Below are positions 1-14,300 of a stretch of DNA of 64,000 bases, piece by piece. The notes below the pieces were generated by a model. It searched no databases. It saw only the letters and a program-made list of their open reading frames with translations, and was not told the DNA's origin. Numbering within the stretch: position 1 is the first letter of the stretch; every line of letters starts with the position of its first letter. The translations under genes were made by a program, and so were the position numbers. Origin of the DNA: Acanthaster planci (Eukaryota; Echinodermata; Asteroidea; Valvatida; Acanthasteridae); assembly GCF_001949145.1 (NCBI RefSeq), contig NW_019091409.1, forward strand, positions 1,460,392-1,524,391. Reading direction: 5' to 3'.

Positions 1-1019
1 TAGAGGGTCCAGAGAGCCATGGAACTGGGGAATTGAAGAAATATGGCACTGAACCCCTGGCCCGGACTCTGGGCTTCCAATTCTTAGCAATTTGGATGCA
101 ATCAGGTCTGAAAGTGGCTCAATTTTAGCCGTTTTGCAAAGGGACGCATTTTCAGAATGGCTATTTTTTGCGGGCAGTGAAATTTCCTTCATTTTACGGG
201 TGGTCTGCTTTGGGTGATACTCGAAAATTCATTGGTCAACCCTCTAAAAATGGAAAGGAAAATATAATGAAAGAGGACATGTCCAACATCGTTTCAGGTT
301 TGATGGCTTATACTGGCGCCACTTAACAAAGATACTGACAAATGGGAAAAGCCGCCAACAATAGGACTGGATAGAGCACTATTTTGTTTCCCGTGTTTCG
401 GAGAATAGCCGGAAACTATTGTCTTAGGAATTCGAGCAAAGCATAGCTCCTTGCGTAATGGCACTTTGGGATATGTATGAAATAGGGCAGAAAGGAGTAT
501 TGTAATCAGTTCTAGAATACACTCTACCCGAATATGAATATCAAATATGGAAAATGTGCCCTTTAAGATGACACCACGAATGCCAGATTTAGACAATTCT
601 TAGACCTTGTTTGTTCGAATATATGCACCATCCAGTGTGCGGGAACAGGACCGGTATAGTGCAAACAAAATCAGAATTACGCAAAAATAGAAAGCAATTG
701 GACAAGAACTCGAACATTCTTTTCCAGATACTTTATTAACTACAACAAATATGGATAAAAATCACAGTAATTTATCTTGTGTCACTGATCATCTATCTTT
801 TGGCGATATATTTCAAATCACTGCTTATCTTGTTCAATTTTGGATGAATTAATATAGTGTAGTGAGGGCGTTTTTAGCAATGAGGAAGAAAAAATTGAAT
901 TGATAACACTCGGCGAGCTCGCGCTCCTGGCAGAAATTTACCCACAATGTTCTGCGCGTCGTTAGCTGTTACCTGTGTGACGTATTTCCTTTACTAAGAT
1001 CTGTGCAAGGCCACTAGCC

Positions 1020-1100
1020 ATTCCCAGTGGGCGCTGAGCGACGAGCGAATATTGCGGTATCCCGGAGGTGGCAGGTTCACATCCCGATTGTCAATTTCTT
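1020..1100 (+). repeat. Possible tRNA-derived SINE remnant
   Basis: The stretch ends in ggttcacatcc (1074-1084), close to an RNA polymerase III B box. It is preceded by tatcccggaggtggca, a phrase typical of tRNA-derived SINE heads. About 40 bases upstream, ggcgctgagcgacgag could be a decayed A box. I could not fold it into a full cloverleaf, so it is not called a tRNA gene. Family assignment is open. Confidence 0.3.
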
Positions 1101-3739
1101 TATCTTTGTAATTGAAGACTGTGAAAAGGTGGTAGTTTTCCGATTCTTAGACAGTACTTTCAAAAACGTTTGCAAGAGGGCGCTACTTTGATGTTGTCAT
1201 ACAAGGCACTCAGACTTTCAAACGAGCACAAGAACAATACAAACATCAATCCTTCAACTACCAACGTTTAACGCTGATGCAACGAAATATAGCTCAAGCT
1301 AGCCGCCATGCATATCGCATAAACGCCACTTGGCCGCATGACCTGGGCTGCAAGCTCCGCCGAGTTCATTTTTGGCAACAGCGCCCTCTTTCTTTTAATT
1401 CAAAACAATTGATGACAAGAACTATTAGTACAGGCAGATAACTCACTTCACAGCTATTTTCCCCTTGGCGAACGTGGGGAAAGGTGAAGAAAGGGGGCCC
1501 TGCAAAACTATTTTTTTTTAAATGAGGAAAGTGACGTGTGGGCAAATGTCCTACGTGCAAAGATACGAAAGTTGTTTGATTTTCGAAGTAATCGAGTTTG
1601 TATTTTCACATTAGTGCATTAAAATTCAGCGATACAGCTAACTCTTTATCAAGCCGACAGAATAACCAGCTGAATAATTATTCTTATTACTTTGTTTTCA
1701 CCGAACCACATAGAGGAATTACATGCCAAAATAGCTTAAAATGCATAAAATACTGACAGTATTATGCGGTTGCTCGAGAGACGGGGCCAAAGTTCAATCC
1801 TAATTTCCCCACCATACCCATGCGCCACGTACACACTTACCCGCATTTCTTACCAACCTTACCGAAGCCTATAGATAAACCAACGGTGAATTATTATGCA
1901 AAACTCTTCGATCAATATTGCCCACTCTACTCGTAACTGATTAACTTGTCCACACGGAACGACTGTTTACTTTTTATCGGCCAGTGCGATATTCTGGTGC
2001 ATATTTGCTGGCACTGTATGGGTTTGCTCAGGAAATGTAGCCAACCATAAAAGAACTGCCGTGGAAAAACACAGCCGATTCAACACCGATATCTTCTTAA
2101 GATTTTTTTGTTTGGTAGGGTAAGATAGTACCTGGTATATTTTGAAGTGGTCATATTGTTCCTCTGTTGGTAATCGGGACGGCGATATAGATATTGTACA
2201 TGTACTTAAACGTCCTTGTCTCGTATATTTTAACATACACACCGAAATACGGTCTTCAATGTACTTAGATTTGGTTACACTGACTTCAAGAACACAAGTA
2301 ACAAATAAATAGTCAACGGGATATTTAACACCTTAGATACTCAAAACACTCACCCCGTTTCGGCTTAGGTGTGCCATCTGCTGACCATTTCTTGGGAAAT
2401 AAATCACGGCCCTTCATGTGAAGAGTTGAACAACAATTTCACTGAATTGCAATGTGTGTTAGCCATATTTCCTGTGTTGTATGAATCAACGACGCCCTTA
2501 ATGAAAGACCAAAATCCATCTTGACTTCTCAACTCAATTCGACATGTACAGTATGTACCCTTCAGTTTCGCCCCCTCTGACGGATAACCATACATGTACA
2601 CAGTCAAATTCGGTGTTTGATTTGAACATTTGAAAGATCACTTTCGTACAGCCTATTTAAATTCTCAAAGATGTGTCCTCATAACGACCAGAGAGTCCGT
2701 CTGAAATTCAGTGACTGCTTTTTTGGAAATCTGTGGCAATGAAGCTGCAAGCACACAAATAATGAAATCACCCCAATCTTGAAAATCACAACGCTACACT
2801 TATGCATCCTTACAGGAGTCAGCAGCTGGTATGAAAGTAAAATTTTATACACGATTTCGTTCAGCCTTCAATTCAGTCATCTTGCTTTGTGATTCATTGC
2901 GGATCTGTTTCTGTTTGTCAAGAAACTGAAGATGTTCTCACTTTTGGCAGGGCGGGGGTTGGGATTTGTGTGACGTTGCACTTTTTGGAAGAGGACTACA
3001 TAACATCTAGGGAAGTTGAGCCGGCCACAGCCGCAGGAACTTTGGGGGAGTGGTTTAACCACACGCGCACATGCTTGCATCGTCCCATCTCAAAAAGAAA
3101 ATCCTTCGCTGTAGACATGCATACACAAAGAACATCTGTTAACACTTACAATTGCACATTCTAATGAAATTCATTAAAGCGTCCCCATATGGCAAGCCTA
3201 ATGTGTAGTTTCAAGGGGGCGTTTCCTCAAGAGGTCAGTGTGGCAAGCACCTGTTATCACACTCTGGTAACCTTCGAACCCTCATCGACCTGGTACTTCA
3301 CGTCACAGTGCTCACCTTCAGATTTCGGCCTTCATAAATTGGGTTCATTTTGTTCCATCTCGTGATACGGCCTCTAAATATTTACTTACTTCCATCTGTG
3401 TCGTTTGAAGTTTTGATAAGATAAAAGCAGCGCTGTATAAAATGAAATTGGTTTTGATGAGCATGTATTCACATTTTGTGTAAGATCTGATGAAGTGGCG
3501 TTTTCGATCAAGCATAGCTCCGTGAATCGCGTATGGAAACAAAAACACGTGTGGTCGGTATTTGGAGGTTGGGTAGACCGTGGGGTGGGGTGGGGCGGGG
3601 TTGTGAAGTAAAGGATAGGTTGGACAGGTTCCTTAATTCTGATAATATAAGGCTGGAGTTTTGTACACCCTACTACAACAACTGTTTGCAGAGGGGAAGG
3701 TTAACGCATCGATTGTCTAATGCCTCCAACTGCTCAGTC

Positions 3740-4890
3740 ATTAAAGGGTAGCTGCAATCAATTTTTTGATTACAAACATGTAAAATGCACCTTTGTGCCT
3801 CAGTAAACCATATTTTCAACATTGGTTTCACAATATCAAGGGTATTTTAATTCCTTTTTGGTTTTTAGCTGACGAGTATTTCTATATTCATGAGCACAAC
3901 TGTGATATCATTTCAGGAAGAGGCCTCAATGTTACATTGCTTTGTACACAAAAATTCCGGCATTTTTTGAGATTTTCTCTGGTCTCGGTTTTCTCTTCTT
4001 TGCCGATACAGTTTTTTTTAATATGCATAGCAATAAGCCATCAATTCCTCTCTCAGATATGTTTTCAGTTGCTAAATTCTGGGTTCACAATTTGAACAGA
4101 GATACCTGTGCACTGAATCATGTTTCCCCAGATGACTTCACAGCAACAGCGCCCTCAGTTGTTAGGGGAAAATGGATAATTTTTATTGTTTAAAAGTGCG
4201 CACTTTTCAATGCATTAAACCAAATAGCAGTGTGTGAGAGTTTTCATACATTGAAGTACAAAGATGCAGAAAAATTATGTTGAGGAAAAATTCAAATTCA
4301 ATAGGGTAAATATTACAGGGCCCACGAAATGAATTTTTTTCAACAGCCACTGAAAATAAATGTTTATATTTATGTACACCTCTGTGTTTCAAGTAACCTT
4401 ATTTTCACTTTTTGTGTCGCTATTTTTAAAGGTACTTTGGCACTCTTTTTGAAAAAGTTTAACACTAATGTGAATTTCCATATTCATAACTAAATTTGTT
4501 ATCCCCGGGAGGAAATCTCACTGTTGTATTGATTTGTTCTCACAATCTGACGGAAGTTTTGATATTTCAATGTCTTAAGTTATTTTTCTTTGATCATCTG
4601 TAATTGGGTATTTAAATACAAGCCAACACGCAACCCTTTCTCGGAAATATTTAACTGAAGAGTGCATTTTAGGTCAACAGTTTAAAAAATGCATGAATCA
4701 AACGCTGTCTTCCCTGGATAAAATCACAGGAAGAGTGCCCTCACTTGTAAGGAAAAGTACAGGCAATTTTTTTAAAAGAGCACTTTTCAACTCAACTTTA
4801 CTGAACTTAACCTCAAAAGGATGTAAAATCATTTTCATTCATTAAAGACAAGTATGAAGTTACACTAAGTACATCTTTGAAAATGGAGAG
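3740..4890. repeat. Two diverged copies of one repeat, about 590 bp apart
   Basis: Landmarks recur in the same order. Near 4148 there is gcgccctcagttgttagg followed by a run of T and aaaagtgcgcacttttcaa. Near 4735 there is gtgccctcacttgtaagg followed by a T run and aaaagagcacttttcaac. Upstream of each lies a matching tattcat word (3887 and 4482). The copies are too diverged to align with confidence by eye, but the ordered landmarks suggest an old tandem duplication or two insertions of the same element. Confidence 0.35.
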
Positions 4891-4931
4891 CATATACTCT
4901 TCAATTCAACTATTGTTTCGCAAATTTAGAG

Positions 4932-4958
4932 TAAATGTACTGCATTGCAGTACATTTA
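4932..4958. repeat. Perfect 27-bp palindrome, 13-bp arms
   Basis: The arm taaatgtactgca is followed by one base and then its exact reverse complement tgcagtacattta. No gene is near it. It may be a cruciform-prone repeat or the head of a small inverted-repeat element. Confidence 0.8.
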
Positions 4959-6683
4959 ACATGTAATGTACTTGTGGTGGCTTGTATTTCTCTGTGATGC
5001 ATTTTCATCTTTGAACCATGGTGCACAATTGATACTTGGAACCATCCCCTCCCTCCAAAAAAGGCCTACACTCTACATAAAAATGTAATTACAAGACACG
5101 GAACCCTTTTCCCCCAAAAACCTTACACCCCACATAACAATGTTAGAAAAAGAAAAACCTTTCAGCACAGAGCAGAATAGACTATTTCTGGTGGAAGAAA
5201 CGGTGATCTATGAAAGTTATTGATTCCTTACAGCAAATGTCTTGGTTTCACATTTTTGAGGATGTTGACTCTGATGAAGTAGCGGCTCCACTGTTTTGAA
5301 ATGTTTATCAATGTTCTTGAAGAATCTGGAAATCTCCTGGTACCAACAGTGCACCATGGCCCTTAATCCACTGATCAGTCCACAGCAAGCAAGGTTAGTT
5401 AATTAGTGCAATCCACTAATTTCCATCAACGATATAAAAATAAATCACTTTATTGCACCTTTGGTTTGTCATCACTGATTGTCCTCATCTCATTCTCAAC
5501 TAAAAGAAGTTACAAATTTTTTTTTGAAAATAACAATTATCTTTGGTTCTGATTGATTTTGAATTTTTTTTTGTTAAAAATCACATTAAATATAATCATT
5601 TATTTGAATGTAAAAAAATCAAAACTAAAGTTTTAGATACTTACCTCGGGAAGACAAACACTACAAAGGAAAACAAAAAGCCACGATAAAAAATCATGGG
5701 ATACCACAAGACGATTTCCCATCATGCAAAGGCTGGATAGACAGGAAGTTGATGGAGGTTGATCGGTCTGATCGGTTACTATGGTTACACCATGCAGAAT
5801 GATCGCCAAAATAACTACGTAAGCTCTGAATGTGGTGTAATGTGTTTCCTCCTTTACATGTTAGGTATGAAGAATGTTAATCAAAACAGAAGAAAGAAGT
5901 AGAACAAATTAACAAGATGATTTGGGTTGTGACTATGTCTGTGCTCCATTTTAAGATAACATACAAACTACCCCCCCCCCCAAAAAAAAACCTCCAACTT
6001 TTTGCGGGGAAGAGGATATACAAAAATACTTCTCAAGATTCAAAAAATGATGTTGCGGTTGTTACAGTGTCAGAAAATGTGAACATGCATTGCACACGAT
6101 GTTGAGGTACAGCGGATGCCCTATACACTCCCAGATGACACTGACTCAAACAATTCCTGTTTATTTGAGAGGATTACAAAAAAAAGTGTTGGGTGCAGTT
6201 TGCTTCAAACACTCTGTGAAAATGCTGATGGCAGCTTATTAAGGTTTCATCTAGAAAATGCATTCTAACTGAAGTCATGGGAACAGTAAAGGAAAAAAAG
6301 ATGTAATGGAGAAACTGAATCACACGAGTGAACATCTTTTGACTGCTACTGTCAGTTTTGGGAAGCACACAGCTGAAGGTATATTAGCATAGTTGATTGA
6401 TGCTCAACTCAAAATGAACCAGACGGAACGGTTGAAATGAGTGTTAAGTGCTACACCATGTAAATTTCAGCTGAATGAAACCGATGATTGGATAAGTCAC
6501 TGCATTCTGGGTAGAACTACAAGCGTAAAGAAACCGTGTATTGGGGGAATGGACTCTCCACAGTTGTCATGGCAACTTAGTGAGACACAAAAAAGGGGAG
6601 GAAAAAGGTCATAGTCCACCAACTGAAGCATTAACCCAAAACGTCAAAGCTGCTAAGAAAACATGAATAAACAACACTACATA

Positions 6684-6711
6684 GCATCTAGAATTTTTAG
6701 ATTCTAGATGC
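6684..6711. repeat. Perfect 11-bp inverted repeat with 6-base loop
   Basis: The arm gcatctagaat, a loop ttttag and the exact complement attctagatgc form a clean hairpin in otherwise unremarkable AT-rich DNA. No T-run or gene context supports a regulatory role. Confidence 0.75.
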
Positions 6712-9700
6712 CATCAAAACTCATTGTAATTTTTATACCCCTGCCTTCCACAAATCTACTCAGAACTTGTCACTGTGTCGCAGAAGTGTTGTTTGAATGT
6801 TTGTTAGTTTGATGTAATCTTCCCCACATCCTGTACAAGACTCTAGCTTTTATCAAGATCTAAAGAGCTGAGACTGGGCACATACAAGGCAACCACATCT
6901 ACCAATGTCTTGACTGACTCTGTTCCAGAATAAAGCCGAAACACAACTCCTAATTACGATACATGTGGTGTCAAAGATTTGAAAATGAAGATAAAATTTA
7001 CAGCTCTGTAATGAAAAACATGAGAGACTGAACAGAAATGTTCACATCCTGGTTTCTCTGGTGATAGCTTAATCTGGTAATGATTTTGATGTGATGCTCA
7101 TGCATGTTAATGGGGACATGCACGGTCGATCAAGTGTGACCCACTGATCCGGTGCAACGATGAGGGAGTGCCCAGTAGTCTGGTCATGTTAGCAGTGCAC
7201 CCTGGGAAGGAGCGTGAGCCACTGGTAGCTTGTAGAACTTCTGGTTTAAGCAGTGACACTGTGTACGTTGTAAATCATGTCAACATCCTTTGCTTTAGGG
7301 GCGGGGTTAGGGTGGGAGGAAAGAGGGGAGGAGAGAGCACATGCAGCCAGATGAAGAACTGATCCGTGTATCTAGTTAAAATTGTGGAGTAGGTTCCAAA
7401 CTGGATGTGGTGTTAATAACACAGCTGGGTGGGTGAGAAGGGATATTTTAAGCACTCTGTTGTTGGACACTTGGGCAAAGGAACATACAGCCAATTACGA
7501 ATTTCATCCCCAACAAAAAGAATTAAAAAAAACAAGCAAAGCAATGCATTACATTGCAATTGGTCTCTTAAATTTATGCCTGAATGCTTGCATAATTCAA
7601 AGGACATTTGAAACATGTTTCCTGATCAGTTCAAAAGACATAATCTTTTGGCCACAACTTAAGTTGATAGTATAGCCTTCCAATTTGACACTTCAGCCCG
7701 GGGATATCACTCAGCATATCTTCTGCAGAAGTCAATGCTGTACTACGGCTGTGTCCAACCAGGGTTCCAGAGCTATGGCTTTGCCTACTGTCAGTGCATC
7801 TCAGTGTATTTCCAATAGAGCAAGACCTACATATACATGTAGACCTAGCACTGGACAACAGATTTAGATGCAGCCTGAGTCCATCAAACCTGAAATTAGA
7901 AGTGATTTCCCTTTCCTGAGTGGGAGGTTTGACATCATACAAGATGGAGTAAGTGCACTCTGGAACAGCATGCACTGAATCAGTCTATGACTGCTTTCAA
8001 TTGCTTATGCATATCCGTACTTGGAATAACTGAGGAAAACGTGACCCAAATCTATCAATATCACATTGTTTAGTGGGAGAACTCTTTCCACTGAAAGCTA
8101 CCAGGAGTATATGCATTTTAAGAAACGTGGAATTTTTGTTACCAGACCTGAATTTCCTGGGTGAATGTACATGTATTTCCGAAATCACTGACAGTAGGTA
8201 TAAAAAAGATTTCCAAACAGAATAAATTCAAGTCAGTTTCAGTCTTGGAGTGGAAAATAAAATCCTTTCACCCAAGTGTCCAACACAACTGGCCTTACAA
8301 ATGTTCTCCATATACTGTCCATATGTACAGGCGATAATGACTAAGACCCAAATGGCACAATACACACCTGTATCAGAGATAAAGTAACCTTTGACCCCTT
8401 GAATGAGCAGCCATCTTGGTTAACTTATGCAAATCCTGGGGGAAAATGGGGGAGGGGCTAGAGGCTGGCGCCTGCACATAAAACGCTTGTTTTGTAGTGA
8501 TCTTTGACCCATGAACTAGATATGCTGCCAAGATGGCTGCCATGTTAAAAACAATGCAAAAGGTGATGAATTCCATGAAACTAAAACAGCCTGGGCAGTA
8601 AGAGTGGTGGGCAGTAGCATTTTTAGGCATTGAGAGGTGTTTGGACATCATGGCTGTCTCTTGTATGCTTGTATTAATGTGCAACAGAATTTGTTAAGAA
8701 CAAAATACATCTAAAGCTGTGGCAGTACAGGAAGAGAAAAAAATCCAGGCAAACTAAGAACGTGTTCATGTGTGTGCATGTGAAGATGGTGAACATTAAA
8801 AAAAGCAAGTGGTTAAAAAGCTTTTATTTGGGTAAAAGGATCCACAGAACCATAAAAAAGCATGATGAGCCAATCAAAGGAATCGTGTTTGAATATCAGA
8901 TGCATGAACATGTAGTCTCATTTCAATGCTACCAAACAACATGGGGTTTTTGTGACCTTCACGTCCCTTTTTGACCTCACAACCTGTAATCTCCTGTTAC
9001 TGACTCTGCTTACATTTGACTGTTTATAGCAAGACTGATCTTATGTTGGCTATCAATCAACAACTGTCATCAACACCACAGCCACAAGAATTGCGGAAGA
9101 GCACTCCACTGTCATTGGTTAATACCAAGCTCTGCATCAGTAAGAAAGGTCTGAAGGTGACCAATACCGAAGCATGTTTGACAGCCCATAGATTACCCGG
9201 CAAACCAGGACTGTCTTTCACCACACACATGCTGCAAGTATTTGGTCCGTTTGGGGGTTTTGGGGGGAGCACTCAAAAATGGTAAGTAACTGCCAACATA
9301 TGTAACATACAAGTGAGGGGAAAGTACCCTCGTTAATGCCTCTCCAATTAGTTCCAAAAGCAGAATCGCTGAGACACCCCAAATATTCCTTCTAACCAGA
9401 AAATATTCTCTGCCAGATGCTTTTTGCACCTGACAAAATACACACAGATGCTGGCCTGAAAAAGTACTTTCCACTTAAGTTACAAATTTTCCCCATGGCT
9501 TGTGGACAAATTAACATCTCGTGCACACATCATATCACTATTCGGCTGGTGCACATGTACATGTATATGTACATGTATGTGTTTTCAGAAAGAAAGCTAG
9601 ACCTGTTGCTGATGATGTCATTGTTGCTCCATACTTTACTGATCATGCCATATTGCAGGTTTTTGACCAATGACTCTGTGCAGTTTATTTTGGCAATTTT

Positions 9701-11339
9701 TCTCATTCATCCCAATTTCTCTTCATTTGTGAATCACGGGGGCAATATTTTCTTGGGTCATGACAACAAAACATAGGTCCTCAATAGTGAAACTATACAA
9801 ATGTTACACTGCCCCCGTGATGACAAAAGGAGCCAGTAATGACCTCATCCGCACTGTTAACTCAGCATGGAGGGGTGATCTGTTGCCATAGTAATGCAGG
9901 ATGTTCCACTGACCAGCAGGGGGGATGACAAGCAGTGTGCTTCAAGCAGCCAAGACCGGGTAGAAAAGACTGGTCTATGCCCTTATTAAAAAATAATTAA
10001 AAAAAAAATAACAATAAAAAATAAAAATCACGGACAATGACTTTCTGGATATAAACCACACACAAACCATCACCCTGCCTTAAAATATTGATAAGTAACG
10101 AGTATCCCCCTAAATGGTGGTGGAAAAGAAGTTAGACTTTCTGCTTGTACGCTTTGATGTTGCAGTGAGTTCGGTATTGGAGAAAAAAATAGATATATTT
10201 AAAAAAATGAAACAAATTTACAGACACAAATAAACCTTTAGAGGTGTCAACATGCAATGCAGTATGAGCAGAGGAAAGACCATGACACAAGACTCATGGA
10301 AATGATGAACCGGGGTAAAGAGCAACGTGTCCAATTTTTTTTTTGGTTGGTTTTGTTTATGCAATATGGTTTAAAGAACATTGATGATGATGAAACATGG
10401 CTTCCAAGTGTAATACAGTGCACAGAGAAAACACAACAAAAAAAACTACTGCAGTAAAAATCAGCTTGTCAGCAATAACATCCTGGTGATTATGTAAAAC
10501 CGACTGTGTTGTCCTGAGAAAACTGGGAGGGCCATGGTATCTTTTACACAAATGATGGAAGAGCATTTGTAAGATAAAAGAAGAGCCCCGTATGCACAAT
10601 GTGAATCTCCCTTTTAAGTTCGGCCCGCACAGAACAAGCCAAGTTTCATATTCTGTTCGGATCATAAACGGACAGACTGCTGTGTGAGCAAGAGGCATGT
10701 TTTACAGATAACAGACTGAAGGAACCCTTTCTTAAATTGAACAATTCAAACATTAAGATATCTGGCTTTTACTCAGGTGTCAGGACAACACAGGACAAGT
10801 CGCTGTGATATTTAAAAAAAATCAAAAAATATGAATCCTCAACTGACTGAGGGAGTAAAATTGCAGGGGGAAAAAATTGCTAGTATCAAGTGCTGGAGAA
10901 GTCTGAATGGTGTGACGGCCCAAAAAAGGAACAAAAATAACCAAAAAAAACCAAAAGAATGGAAGGACATCAAAGCTGACCATAATTAGAGCAGTTAAAC
11001 TAGATGATATGGGAAAACGTAACACGAAAGGTGGGATTGGAAGGTTATTTTTGTGGAAGATGTTCGATCATCTTTACAAAAAATATCTGGTTTAGTGAAA
11101 TCTTCCCGTCAATCAAACAATAGCACCCTTTATGAAATATTGGTCGCAACTGTCCCAATCAAGTTTTTTTTGCTTCCATATAATTCAAATCAGTGTTCTA
11201 GAAAATCAATTTGTTCCAAGTGATTTAACAAAATATAAAGAAGTTAAAGAAGAATTTCCATTGAAAATTACTGTATACATATAAATTACTATCATTTATG
11301 AAAGTAATGATTGGTGTTTTTTTTTTCTTTTTTTAAGTC

Positions 11340-14300
11340 GTACATTCAAATACTTTTGTTATAAAGTTTATTACAATCTAATTTATATTGGAAGGCAACC
11401 GTACAATTTTGAAAAAAAAAGAAGAGAAAACAGTCCACATAATTAAGCCATCATAAACAATACATATGTTGAACACTCGTTACAGTATATAACAATAAAT
11501 GTTGTTTTTGAAATTTATATATATCTATATATATATTGGTTGACCATTAGCCTTTCTGTACTGTCGAAGTTTCTTCATTTGATCAATCACTGCATTAACA
11601 AGAATTTTTTTTACGTTGTCTGTTGTCAGCTTGTCGTTCAATTTAAGACATGCATGGCAGTGATAGTGTTATGAGCAAACAAGAGAGTAGGAAGTCATGG
11701 TGAAGTCAGAAATGGAGATGTATCAACTCAACAAAATTAAGGAATGGCTGATCTCTCATGTCTGCACAATCACAAAAAATGGTGAAATTCACATGAGTTA
11801 TAAAATGTGTGCCATGTTCTGAAATTGGCAAACGATGGTCGATAACAACAACAACAACAACAGACCACTTTCATTTCTTTGGTCATTTGGAGACACTCCA
11901 CTCTGAAAAAAACTTATTTGAGGTGAAACTTTGGAAACTGCTTCCAGGAGCACAAACATTGGTGATTATTGAATGAGGGAAAAAAATACCAAACTTGAGT
12001 ATGGGTGGCTAGGGCAGGCATGAATCACAAATCTTTGTTGAAGGGGTGCACAGTTGTTAACAGACTCCCGCTCACATTTTGATCTGGTGAAAATTCGGCA
12101 AATGGAAAGGGGAGGGACAGTGAAAGCACAGAAAAACAACAACGTTTTGAGGCAGAACGCTTGGCAAGCACAGAGTAAATGAACTGTTGTTAATGCAGTG
12201 ACTGGATGCAGCAGCCATTTTGTTTGGACTTTTGTTTGGTCAGACAGAGGGAAAGGTGGTGAAATCTTGATTATGTGCTACCTCGTAACTAGAAAAGGAT
12301 GCAGGTCAGACGTCGGCATGAGTGTCTTACAACTACTTGTGAAAGGAGAACAAATGGCACTAAAGGAACGTGTCTTCACTTTGGATCAATTTTTATTTGG
12401 TTGGGACTTTACTCTGACTCTGTTTTGTTTGTCAAATCGTCAGTGTCAAGAAGATACATGTAGGTCATGTACATGTACACAATTTGCACGCAAGCTAGCA
12501 AAACGACATAGCAAACTGAAACATGCCAGCTGGAGGTGCATGTACATGTATCAACATTTCCAGTAGTTTTTGAACTTTTCTAATTTCTCGTAAGTGCAGT
12601 CAACCAAGATAATCTTCCCCAAATGTGTCTAAATATGAAACAAGCTTAGTTTCCCTGACACCCGTGCAAACTTCTGACCTGCATGTACAGTGTAACATGA
12701 ACAATGGATTCAAATTCAACTAACAAAATCTGACGACAGAAAAGAAGGGAAATGCACAGTGCAACTGCCTTTGTGAAACTTCCACAAAATGTTTTCATTT
12801 TTCCATTCCCAACAAGTTACCAAATGATTTGATTACATTCTGACATTTCCCACCATGAAATAATCCCACACAAATCCCCGAAACACTGGATAAGGTGAAC
12901 TAATGCCTTCAACAGGCAATCGGGCAGTGCATGATGAAAGCTCGTGCCAGATTTCCCCCTTCGAATCACTGGAGTATGTACAGTTGGTTACATGGTGAAA
13001 TGCTTACATAAAAAAATGTGAATAAAATAAATGCCACCATCTAATGAACATCTGTGTAGTGATGGACTGACGTCTAAGAAAACTTGTTATTTTTTTCAAT
13101 TGGCGAAGCATGCAATAGGCAACTAGCTAAGACTACAAATGACAAAATAAAAACCAAAAAGCAACATACGGAATCAAGAGAATTGAGACAAAGCTGATTT
13201 TCAACACGGTCTTTCAATTTTGAAAAAAAAAAATATTTCTGATCTTCTGAAAAAATTATTTGCCCTTCAGTCCTAGAATCATGTCAGTCAGTACGTACAA
13301 AACAAGGAAGAAGGCTGGTTGTCGACAACACTTTCCGACTCAAGACTATGTGAAATTTCATCTGGCCAATTGAAGAATGGTATGGCATCATGTGACCTCA
13401 TGCAAAGTACATGTTTTATATGTGGATGGCATTTTTGAATGTCGAGGTGTTTATACTGAGATGAGTTTTGACGGTCTGTGGCCAGCATGCAAATGTTTGG
13501 CAACTAAAACTAATGCATGTTAAAAAAACAAAAAGAGAATCAAAACAACCAGCCTTCTTCTTGCTGTGCTGCACTTTGACATAAAATGCACCGTTTGATT
13601 GTCACTGGTAAGAAATTACTTATGATCACTACACATTTTTAAACAGATTTTGCACCATTTATGAAAAAGTAACTGGTCACACTATGTACATCTTTAATCA
13701 CAAACAACTCACATCAGCACCGATCATAAAAATGAACATGTACGGAGGTTTTTGAAATGTCAATTAAAAAAAGAATTTGCCTTAACTTATCAAGCTGTGA
13801 TAGTACTCTGCAATTGGGAACCAGTTGCCATGGTTTAATGCTCTAAATTGTTACAACAGACCTGTCAGCTTTGAAACAACACCCTTTTAACATGGTGAGG
13901 CAAAACATGTATGTAAATCATCCAATGAACAGAAGTGAGTGGAATTTTATACCTAACGGAAAAAAAAACACAACAAAGCCCACGAAGTATTTTGTGTTTA
14001 AGAACTGATGGCCAAGGGGGAAAAACATTAAGCATAAAAACTGTTCAGTAAAAAGGTTAGTAGTGGAAAGACGGCTTTTTTGGGGGGGGGAGGACAGCAG
14101 GTGAGAGAGTGGTGTGGATGGTACAAACTCAAAAGGGAGGGCGGGATGGATGGCAGTTATGTGGGCTTGCACTGCTGCTCCTGGATATTAAAACAATAAT
14201 CCTGTCATTGCTACCCGGCACCAATGTTGGGAGGGGGGGATGGGAGAAAGAGTGGATGGACTCCAGTCATAGAGAGGATCAGGACTGGTTTCATCTTTCT

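Larger units (their letters stand above)
1..11300. other. Flanking DNA downstream of Nova; no gene recognised
   Basis: I see no convincing exon here. Open frames on both strands are short, lack recognisable domains and mirror each other. The stretch is AT-rich with homopolymers, such as a C run followed by an A run at 5971-5990. It contains a possible SINE remnant near 1020-1100, a diverged duplication around 3740-4890 and perfect hairpins at 4932-4958 and 6684-6711, listed separately. The ACATGT words common elsewhere are sparse below about 7 kb. Part of the upper end could still belong to a longer Nova 3' UTR. Confidence 0.5.

Noticed and set aside
1755-1815. A second tRNA-like stretch with aaagttcaatcc
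   Set aside because: The B-box likeness stands alone, with no A box at the right distance and no cloverleaf.
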